Assembly (NCBI RefSeq): GCF_017642925.1
Contig: NZ_JAEPOL010000002.1
Location: 245,405 to 309,404, forward strand
Direction of reading: 5' to 3'
Source: Maricaulis sp.
GTDB lineage: Bacteria; Pseudomonadota; Alphaproteobacteria; Caulobacterales; Maricaulaceae
Length of the DNA: 64,000 nucleotides
In this document: in pieces, positions 58,100 through 64,000 of the stretch
How positions within the stretch are numbered: position 1 is the first letter of the stretch
Layout: each line of letters begins with the position of its first letter
Translations under genes and position numbers: made by a program
Notes under the pieces: model-generated
The model's database searches: none
The model's input: only the letters and a program-made list of their open reading frames with translations
Told to the model about the DNA's origin: nothing

Positions 58100-59757
58100 C
58101 CTGGAAACTCGATACGCCCGCCCTTAGGGCCGGCGCCCTCGCCTGCCTGCTCGCCGGCTCTGCCGCCTGCGCCCAGGCCGGCACGGAAGACGCGCCGGTC
58201 GTCGAGGCGCCGGCCGGACCGATCTCCGGACAGGCCGAAGGCGGGCTTCACATCTTCAAGGGCATCCCCTACGCCCGGCCGCCGGTCGGCGAGGCCCGCT
58301 GGACGCCCCCGCAGCCCATGGAACCCTGGCAGGACACGCTGCAGGCACACGATTACGGCCCGTCCTGTGTGCAGCGCGTGCGCGAGACGACCAGTATCTA
58401 CGCCTCCGACATCACCCCGGTCAGCGAGGACTGTCTCAGCCTGAACATCTGGGCACCGGAAGATGCCGACAACGCACCGGTTCTTGTGTGGATCCACGGC
58501 GGCGCGCTGTCGGCCGGGTCGACCCGGGAGCCGCTCTATGACGGCGCCCGCCTGGCGCAGGACGGCATCATCGTCGTGTCGATCAATTACCGTCTGGGTG
58601 TCCTGGGCTATCTGGCCCACCCCGAACTCAGTGCGGAATCGCCCGATGGCGTGTCCGGCAATTACGGGCTTCTCGACCAGATCCAGGCCCTGCGCTGGAT
58701 ACAGGACAATATCGGCGCATTCGGCGGCGATGCGGACAATGTCACGATCACCGGTGAATCCGCCGGCGGTCTGAGCGTGATGTATCTGATGGCTGCACCC
58801 GCCGCGCGCGGCCTGTTTTCGCGCGCCATCGCCCAGAGCGCCTACATGATCTCGACGCCGGAACTCAAACGTCCGGTCCACGGCGCCTTCGCGGCCGAAG
58901 CCGTCGGCACCTATATCGCCAACCAGCTGGGAGCAGCGGATATCGCCGAACTTCGCGCCATGGATGCCCAAGCCGTGACCAATGGCGCCCTGGCCGCCGG
59001 CTATCTCACTTCTGGCACGATCGACGGGCACATCCTGCCCCGGCAACTGGTCGAAACCTTCGATCGAGGCGAGCAGGCCGCCGTGCCGATCATCGCCGGG
59101 TTCAACCAGGGCGAGATCCGCACACTGACGGCACTGGCGCCCGCCATGCCGGAGAGCGCCGAAGCCTATGAGAGCCGTATCCGCGAGCTCTATGGCGACA
59201 TGGCCGAAGATTTCCTGCGGCTCTACCCAAGCGACGACCTGCAGGAGAGCATCTACGAGACCACCCGCGACGCCTTGTACAGCTGGACTGCTGAGCGCCT
59301 GGTCCGCAGTCAGGAAGCCCTCGGGCAACCGGGTTATCTCTACATGTTCGACCACGGCTACCCCGCCGCTGACGAGCGGGGCCTGCACGCTTTCCACGCA
59401 GCCGAACTGCCCTACATGTTCGGCAATACGCAGCGCACGCCGCCCTACTGGCCGCCCCTGCCGGATACGCCGGAAGAAGCCGCCTATGCCGATGCGATGA
59501 CCGGATACTGGTCCAGCTTTGCGCGCACCGGCGAACCGGCCGCGGACGGCGCGGCGGCCTGGCCGAATTACGGACAGACGCGCGCCTACATGCATTTCAC
59601 CGAGACGCCGCAGGCGGGCGAAAACGTGCTGCCGGGCATGTATGAGTTTGTCGAGGAACTGGTTTGCCGCCGCCGGGCCGCTGGCGGCCAGGGCTGGCAC
59701 TGGAATGTCGGGCTGGCCTCTCCGCCGGTCCCCGCCGGACAGCCGGATTGCGAATAG
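58096..59757 (+). CDS. Carboxylesterase family (type B), exported
   Basis: A 553-residue paralogue of the esterase at 54840. The signal ends near LLAGSAACAQAG (Ala-x-Ala cleavage rather than a clear lipobox). ITGESAGGLSVMYL carries the nucleophile, WIHGGALSAGST the oxyanion hole, and FHAAELPYMFG the His. AAGGAGGTGCCTC precedes the ATG. Ends the operon, with a strong terminator 37 nt later. The two esterases may act on different esters of one compound class. Confidence 0.92.
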   Translation: MTWKLDTPALRAGALACLLAGSAACAQAGTEDAPVVEAPAGPISGQAEGGLHIFKGIPYARPPVGEARWTPPQPMEPWQDTLQAHDYGPSCVQRVRETTSIYASDITPVSEDCLSLNIWAPEDADNAPVLVWIHGGALSAGSTREPLYDGARLAQDGIIVVSINYRLGVLGYLAHPELSAESPDGVSGNYGLLDQIQALRWIQDNIGAFGGDADNVTITGESAGGLSVMYLMAAPAARGLFSRAIAQSAYMISTPELKRPVHGAFAAEAVGTYIANQLGAADIAELRAMDAQAVTNGALAAGYLTSGTIDGHILPRQLVETFDRGEQAAVPIIAGFNQGEIRTLTALAPAMPESAEAYESRIRELYGDMAEDFLRLYPSDDLQESIYETTRDALYSWTAERLVRSQEALGQPGYLYMFDHGYPAADERGLHAFHAAELPYMFGNTQRTPPYWPPLPDTPEEAAYADAMTGYWSSFARTGEPAADGAAAWPNYGQTRAYMHFTETPQAGENVLPGMYEFVEELVCRRRAAGGQGWHWNVGLASPPVPAGQPDCE

Positions 59758-59793
59758 TCCCGCCTCCGCGACACACCCGAACCCCCTTGCCTG

Positions 59794-59821
59794 AGCGCCA
59801 CGCCCACCCGGGCGTGGCGCT
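59794..59821 (+). terminator. Strong hairpin terminator after the second esterase
   Basis: AGCGCCACGCCC (59794-59805) and GGGCGTGGCGCT (59810-59821) form a 12-bp stem with a 4-nt loop, followed by ATTGTTT. It overlaps the tetR3 stop codon on the other strand. Confidence 0.75.
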
Positions 59822-60533
59822 ATTGTTTCAGCGCGATAAAGCCGGCGGCCAGAAAGTCACTGATCCGGTGCTTGATCGCGGGAAAGTCATCGGCGTGGCA
59901 GACACCGTCAGAGAGGCGATCGATCCGGCCGGTGCGGGCCAGCGTCGTCATCAGGGCACCGGTGACAAAGTGATAGCCCCAGAAGATGTCTTCTTCGCTG
60001 TGATCCGGCAGGGCGCGCTTGAGTATGCCGACAAGCTTCAGCACGACGGGATCGAAATGGGCGTCCATCAGCTCGGCGCCTTCAGGGGTATTGCTGACCC
60101 GGGCACAGAAGGAGGCGTAGTTCATCCAGGCCTCGCCACCTTCGAAATAGAGATCCAGATCGGTATCGAGAAACGCGCGCAGCGCACCCTCGACCGTCGG
60201 CGTGTCGCCGGCCTGTGCCTCATACTCCGACAACGCCGTCATGCGGCGTTCGCTCGTCACGGCGGCCCGCCGCGCAAACACGGCCTCGAACAGGTGTTTC
60301 TTGTCGTCGAAATAATAGTGCAGCAGCGTGGTGTGGATGCCGACACGCTTGCCGACATCGCGCAACGTCACGCCGTGCAGACCGTGCCGCGAAAACAGGT
60401 ATTCCGCCGCATCGAGGATCTGCTCCAGCGTTTCCGCGCGCTGTTCAGCCTTGGAGCGACGCGCCCGGCGCCGAGGCTGTGACACGGCCTTCGCGCGGGC
60501 ACCGTCTGTATTTTTTCGCGATTGGCCCGTCAT
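59820..60533 (-). CDS. TetR family regulator (paralogue 3)
   Basis: A 237-residue TetR protein with a basic lead (QPRRRARRSKAEQRAET) and HTH LEQILDAAEYLFSRHGLHG, LRDVGKRVGIHTTLLHYYF. The ligand domain repeats the family blocks TVEGALRAFLDTDLDLYFEG, FDPVVLKLVGILKRALP and IFWGYHFVTGALMTTLARTG. The ATG at 60533 follows GGGACGAGT. It lies 13 bp after the acyl-CoA ligase gene, probably in its operon. Confidence 0.9.
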   Translation of the reverse strand: MTGQSRKNTDGARAKAVSQPRRRARRSKAEQRAETLEQILDAAEYLFSRHGLHGVTLRDVGKRVGIHTTLLHYYFDDKKHLFEAVFARRAAVTSERRMTALSEYEAQAGDTPTVEGALRAFLDTDLDLYFEGGEAWMNYASFCARVSNTPEGAELMDAHFDPVVLKLVGILKRALPDHSEEDIFWGYHFVTGALMTTLARTGRIDRLSDGVCHADDFPAIKHRISDFLAAGFIALKQ

Positions 60534-60546
60534 ACTCGTCCCGGTC

Positions 60547-62130
60547 CTATCCTGCCGTCGCATAGTCAAGCCGCAGCCTGCGCTTGTCGATCTTGCCGGT
60601 CGGGGCGAGCGGCATGGCATCGACCAGAATGAGCTGATCGGGAATCCACCAGTCAGCGACCTGCCCGCGCAGGACACCTTGCAGGGCAGCCTGGTCCGGT
60701 TTCATGCCCTGGTTGGGCTCAACGATGAGCACCGGCCGTTCGCCCCATTTCGGATCCGCACGGCCGATCACCGCGACCTGGCACACATCGGGGTGCCGCC
60801 CCACAATCTCCTCGATCTCGGCGGGATTGATCCACTCGCCCCCGGATTTGATAAGGTCCTTGGCCCGGCCGCAGATCGTCAGATTGCCGTCATCGTCGAG
60901 CGATGCCAGATCGCCGGTGTCAAAATAACCGTCTTCGTCCAGAGCGTCCGTATCGGCCCGGAAATACCGGTCCAACACGCTCGCGCCCTTCACCTTGAGG
61001 TGCCCGACAACATTTCGCTGCTCCGCCAGTTCACGGCCGTCCCGGTCGGTCAGTTTGAGATCGAGCCCCAATGGCGGACGCCCGGATGATTGCAGGGCCT
61101 GCGCTGGTGCCCCCGGCGGCGCGATCGTACCGACCGGCGACAACTCCGTCATGCCCCAGCTGGTCTGCACCTCGACCCCCAGGCGCGTCTCCATGCGGCG
61201 GATCAGGCTGTCGGGGCATTTCGAACCACCGATCAGAACCCGCTTGAGGTCCGGCAGTTCGCCGCCGGTCTCATCGAGATGGTCCATAACACCAACCCAG
61301 ATCGTCTGGACGCCGGCGGCCAGCGTCACACCCTCCTCGCGCATCAGCTTGGCAAGGCTGGCACCATCGGCACGGCGTCCGGGCAAAACGAGCTGCGCGC
61401 CCACGGCCGGCGCCGCGAAAGGCAAGCCCCATCCATTGGCATGAAACATGGGCACCGCAACCAGCACCGTGTCCTGGCCGGTCAACGCAATAGCGTCGGC
61501 CTGGAGTGCGCGCAGCGTGTGCAGATAGTTCGAGCGGTGCGTGTAGAGGACCCCTTTGGGCCGGCCTGTCGTGCCGGATGTATAGCACAGTCCTGCCGGC
61601 GTATTCTCGTCGAACCCGCCCCAGGCCACCGGCTTGCCGCAGGATTGCAGAAGGGTTTCGTACGGCCAGAACCGGACAGCCTCTCCTGCGCAGCACATTT
61701 TCGCCGGACCGTCGCCATCAAGCCAGATCACGTGCTCGATCACCGGACAGAGCGGCAGAAGCGCGGCCACAAGATCGGCAAGGCTGGAAGCCGCGGCGAT
61801 GACCCGGTCCTCGGCCTCATTGATCATGGCGGCGAGATGGGACGGCGTGAGGCGGGGATTGAGCGTATGACAGACCAGCCCGCAGCCCATCGACGCATAG
61901 TAGACTTCAAGATGATGCTGCGTGTTCCAGCCGAGCGTTCCGATACAGTCTCCCATCGAAAGCCCCAGAGACCCGAGCGCCCCCGATAAAAGGTTCGCCC
62001 GCCGTCGCAGTGCCCCGTAGGAAAGGCGGTCCACCCCTGCTTCGCCCCCGGCCGACACGACCCCGCGCTGCCCGTTCCATTTCGCTGCGTGGTCCAGGAA
62101 TTTGTCGATGGTAAGCGAGTAGGTCTGCAT
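60547..62130 (-). CDS. AMP-forming acyl-CoA ligase
   Basis: A 527-residue ANL-superfamily ligase of the fatty-acid type. P-loop YTSGTTGRPKGVLYTHRSN, W-G-M-T-E motif (TSWGMTELSPVG), D in YFDTGDLASLDDDGNL, and the hinge/lysine region LIKSGGEWINPAEIE, ending in PTGKIDKRRLR. The ATG at 62130 (MQTYSLTIDKFLDHAAKWNG) opens the family domain; no good ribosome site is seen. It should activate a carboxylate, perhaps one released by the esterases, to its CoA thioester. Confidence 0.9.
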   Translation of the reverse strand: MQTYSLTIDKFLDHAAKWNGQRGVVSAGGEAGVDRLSYGALRRRANLLSGALGSLGLSMGDCIGTLGWNTQHHLEVYYASMGCGLVCHTLNPRLTPSHLAAMINEAEDRVIAAASSLADLVAALLPLCPVIEHVIWLDGDGPAKMCCAGEAVRFWPYETLLQSCGKPVAWGGFDENTPAGLCYTSGTTGRPKGVLYTHRSNYLHTLRALQADAIALTGQDTVLVAVPMFHANGWGLPFAAPAVGAQLVLPGRRADGASLAKLMREEGVTLAAGVQTIWVGVMDHLDETGGELPDLKRVLIGGSKCPDSLIRRMETRLGVEVQTSWGMTELSPVGTIAPPGAPAQALQSSGRPPLGLDLKLTDRDGRELAEQRNVVGHLKVKGASVLDRYFRADTDALDEDGYFDTGDLASLDDDGNLTICGRAKDLIKSGGEWINPAEIEEIVGRHPDVCQVAVIGRADPKWGERPVLIVEPNQGMKPDQAALQGVLRGQVADWWIPDQLILVDAMPLAPTGKIDKRRLRLDYATAG

Positions 62131-62361
62131 CGCGGATACACACTTGTTGTCGAGGAAGCAGATTGCCGTCCGGGAAGTTCGGCAATTCGCTCCGTCTCTT
62201 GTTCGGAACAGGCCCGGATGGGGAGCACCGCACCCGCGCGAAGCGCAGGCCGGACCAATTGCGGAAAGAGGGGTCCAATCGCGACAGGACGACCGGCAAC
62301 ACGATGCAACCCCACTGGTACACAAGGCAAAACTAGCCGCCTGCCCAGACCCTTGTCAATG

Positions 62362-62384
62362 TTCATTATACTGTGAGCGAATAA
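62362..62384 (+). promoter_or_regulatory. 23-bp shared element, copy B (before the SDR gene)
   Basis: TTCATTATAC...GCGAATAA on the plus strand, 104 nt upstream of the SDR ATG and 232 nt from the divergent ligase ATG. The distance to the SDR equals that of copy A to its MFS. The rest of the 357-bp ligase-SDR gap has no supported gene. Confidence 0.55.
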
Positions 62385-62487
62385 GTTCACATGGCCCGCC
62401 CGATCGTGCTAGGGGATGCGATCAGGGCACTTCACCGTGCCAGATTCGGTTTGTACGGGACATCGAACGTCCCCGGGGGAGAGGTAT

Positions 62488-63378
62488 ATGATCGATCTTT
62501 CTAGACAGGTTGCCATCGTGACGGGTGCCGGTGGTGGTCTGGGCCGTTCGCACGCTCATCTTCTTGCGGCGCGGGGCGCTCACATACTGGTCAATGACCT
62601 CGGAGAAGGGGCCGAAACCGTCGCGGCAGAGATCTGCCGCAAGGGCGGCTCGGCCATCGCCTTTCAGGGCTCGGTCACAGACGCAGACGCCATGCAGTCC
62701 ATGGCAGACACCGCGATGGCGCACTGGGGCCGGATCGATATTCTTGTCAACAATGCCGGCATATTGCGCGACAAGACCTTCGCGAAAATGCCGCTTTCGG
62801 ACTTCCAGCTGGTCCTCGACGTGCATCTCACAGGTGCCGCCAACTGCACCAAGGCGGTCTGGCAGGTCATGCGCGACCAGGGCTATGGCCGGATCGTCAT
62901 GACGACCTCGTCATCGGGCCTGTACGGCAATTTCGGCCAGTCCAATTACGGCGCCGCCAAGCTCGGCCTTGTCGGGCTGATGAACACGCTCGCGCTTGAG
63001 GGCAAGAAGTACGGCATCCACGTCAACTGCCTGGCGCCGACAGCGGCCACGCAGATGATGGAGGGCATACTGCCGGCCGAGCAGCTCGAACGGCTCGACC
63101 CCGGCCGTGTCAGCCCGGCCGTCCTCGCCCTGTGTTCGAAGGACGCTCCGACGCGCCAGATCCTGTGCGCCGGCGCAGGCGGTTTCGAACTGGCCCACAT
63201 CACCCTGACCCGCGGCATCCATATCGCCGACGGACCGGACATGGCCGAGACCCTGCTCGAACGCTGGTCCGAACTCACCGACAGAAGCCGCGAGATCATC
63301 CCCGAACAGGGCTTCGACCAAAGCCGCCTCGAACTGGAAAAAGCCGGCTACACATCGCCTGATCAAGCTGCGGAGTAG
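62488..63378 (+). CDS. SDR oxidoreductase, hydroxyacyl-CoA dehydrogenase-like
   Basis: A 296-residue SDR. NAD loop TGAGGGLGRSHAHLLAARGA, VNDLG, NNAGILRDKTFAKM, and catalytic S-x12-Y-x3-K in SSSGLYGNFGQSNYGAAK. The segment order RDKTF and NYGAAKLGLVGL is typical of the (3R)-hydroxyacyl-CoA dehydrogenase part of MFE-2-type proteins. It could oxidise a hydroxyacyl-CoA made from the ligase product. GGGGGAGAGGTAT precedes the ATG at 62488; longer starts are rejected on that basis. Confidence 0.88.
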   Translation: MIDLSRQVAIVTGAGGGLGRSHAHLLAARGAHILVNDLGEGAETVAAEICRKGGSAIAFQGSVTDADAMQSMADTAMAHWGRIDILVNNAGILRDKTFAKMPLSDFQLVLDVHLTGAANCTKAVWQVMRDQGYGRIVMTTSSSGLYGNFGQSNYGAAKLGLVGLMNTLALEGKKYGIHVNCLAPTAATQMMEGILPAEQLERLDPGRVSPAVLALCSKDAPTRQILCAGAGGFELAHITLTRGIHIADGPDMAETLLERWSELTDRSREIIPEQGFDQSRLELEKAGYTSPDQAAE

Positions 63379-63450
63379 CCGGTTCGGGGCAGCCGGCGCC
63401 GTCAGGACGGCATCCTCCTCGCCCGCCGCAGACCGGAGGAAATGCAGCAC

Positions 63451-63713
63451 TCTTCGCAATGGCAGGGAAGTATGGCGGTGGTGTCAGACAAAAGCGGAGC
63501 AGTCTCGAAGGGCCGGGCGCTTGCAGATCTGTTGCGCGAAGATCGGCACGAGACGGCTCAATAGAAGCGAACCGTCTCATGGGTGGTGTCGATGCCGCGC
63601 TCGTGGAGCAGGTTCGCGACGTTTCGAAGCGAGAGCGGGAAGCGGACGTTCATCACTACCGCGAGGCAGATGGTCTAGGGCGAGGCCTTGAAATACCGAA
63701 GCGGACTACGCAT
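63451..63713 (-). pseudogene. Degenerate IS6-family transposase fragment (copy 2)
   Basis: Reading the minus strand from 63713 gives MRSPLRYFKASP, a TAG stop where the family has Glu, then VRFPLSLRNVANLLHERGID and THETVRFY, a clear IS6 transposase N-terminus. A TGA follows at the tryptophan; in the next frame it continues as SRLVPIFAQQICKRPALRD. So it has one nonsense codon and one frameshift, and the catalytic core is absent. It is homologous to the fragment at 8731-8854, in the same orientation. Confidence 0.85.
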
Positions 63714-63724
63714 CGGAAAACGCT

Positions 63725-63856
63725 ATGATTTCACGCCAAGGTGCTCAAAATGCATTTTCCTCCAACAGTGCCCGCGCCAGGGTGATGGACTATTTCAAGA
63801 CCGGCAGCCTGCTCGTGCACGACCCGCCCAGCCAGAAGCGCCAGATCGCTCACTGA
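63725..63856 (+). CDS. Short open frame of 43 codons, uncertain
   Basis: MISRQGAQNAFSSNSARARV, then MDYFKTGSLLV and a basic tail PPSQKRQIAH. No family is recognised and no good ribosome site is seen; it may be the end of a decayed gene adjoining the IS6 remnant. Confidence 0.2.
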   Translation: MISRQGAQNAFSSNSARARVMDYFKTGSLLVHDPPSQKRQIAH

Positions 63857-63865
63857 CACCCCCCG

Positions 63866-64000
63866 CTACCGTCCGAGGCTGAGCGGGAGTCTGAGGTTGA
63901 TGCGTGCGGAGTTGGCTTTGAAGTCGCCGTCTCCGATGCCGGCGAGGCTGACTTCCAGGCCGAGCATGGCGCCATTGGCGAAGACGGCACCGGCGCCGAA
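63866..64000 (-). CDS. C-terminal end of a probable outer-membrane beta-barrel protein, cut by window edge
   Basis: Only the last 44 residues and the TAG stop (63868-63866) are in the window. Sequence FGAGAVFANGAMLGLEVSLA, a turn GIGDGDFKANS and ARINLRLPLSLGR reads as alternating hydrophobic beta strands, as at the end of autotransporter or other outer-membrane barrels. The start lies beyond position 64000. The family cannot be named with certainty. Confidence 0.45.
   Translation of the reverse strand, partial: FGAGAVFANGAMLGLEVSLAGIGDGDFKANSARINLRLPLSLGR

Noticed and set aside
62372..62391. CRP-type site TGTGA...TCACA upstream of the SDR
   Set aside because: The spacer is 10 nt rather than 6, and the sequence is better explained by the 23-bp element found at three other promoters.
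8731..63713. Active composite transposon
   Set aside because: Both IS fragments are truncated and carry stops or frameshifts, and no terminal repeats or target duplications were recognised.

Overview
The window reads as a GC-rich chromosome segment of an aerobic, probably marine or aquatic, alphaproteobacterium. TonB-dependent receptors with N-terminal signal peptides, a TPR-sulfotransferase, a FixLJ-FixK circuit, class I-type PHA synthase, DgcN-DgcA and many MFS/carboxylesterase genes suggest a Hyphomonadaceae/Maricaulales-, Caulobacterales- or sphingomonad-like organism. Rank below class is inference. No rRNA, tRNA or CRISPR array was seen.

Region 1 (1-8.6 kb) is a peptide / D-amino-acid utilisation locus: a truncated TonB-dependent receptor, an M81 (MlrC-like) metallopeptidase, a P1/DmpA-type N-terminal nucleophile aminopeptidase, an S12 beta-lactamase-fold lipoprotein, a phytanoyl-CoA-dioxygenase-like protein, and the D-glutamate pair dgcN-dgcA. 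A similar AT-rich motif lies upstream of the receptor, the M81 gene and dgcN, suggesting one regulon. The gene set resembles mlrB/mlrC plus D-Glu disposal.

Region 2 (9.0-22.2 kb) is a MocR-governed nitrogen-compound locus. A nitrilase, a second TonB receptor, a TPR-sulfotransferase broken by an in-frame TAA, a large serine hydrolase and an MFS permease are followed by gabD and gabT. A MocR/GabR-type regulator with an unusual C-terminal extra domain lies upstream, and paired GGCCAG direct repeats precede both the nitrilase operon and gabDT.

Region 3 (22.4-47.4 kb) is the most striking part: a hypoxia/dormancy island. FixL (haem-PAS kinase), FixJ and FixK are surrounded by a PCMT-erythromycin-esterase fusion, Hsp20, a CBS protein, DUF2267, phosphoribosyltransferase, alpha/beta hydrolase, dodecin, an HPF-cold-shock fusion, an acetoin-dehydrogenase complex with a split E2, PHA synthase and phasin, B12-dependent ribonucleotide reductase, a P-type cation ATPase, ADP-forming acetyl-CoA synthetase-GNAT and a tandem universal stress protein. 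Six perfect TTGA(C/T)-N4-(G/A)TCAA boxes and one 7/8 match precede these units. The content closely parallels the mycobacterial DosR regulon and the Burkholderia lxa locus.

Region 4 (47.4-63.4 kb) is an ester-catabolic locus: a third TonB receptor, three paralogous TetR regulators, two MFS-carboxylesterase cassettes, an M28-like exported protein, an acyl-CoA ligase and an SDR. A 23-bp imperfect palindrome recurs upstream of four transcription units.

Degenerate IS6-family transposase fragments in the same orientation sit at about 8.7-8.9 kb and 63.45-63.7 kb and bracket regions 2-4. The right edge holds the tail of a probable outer-membrane protein.
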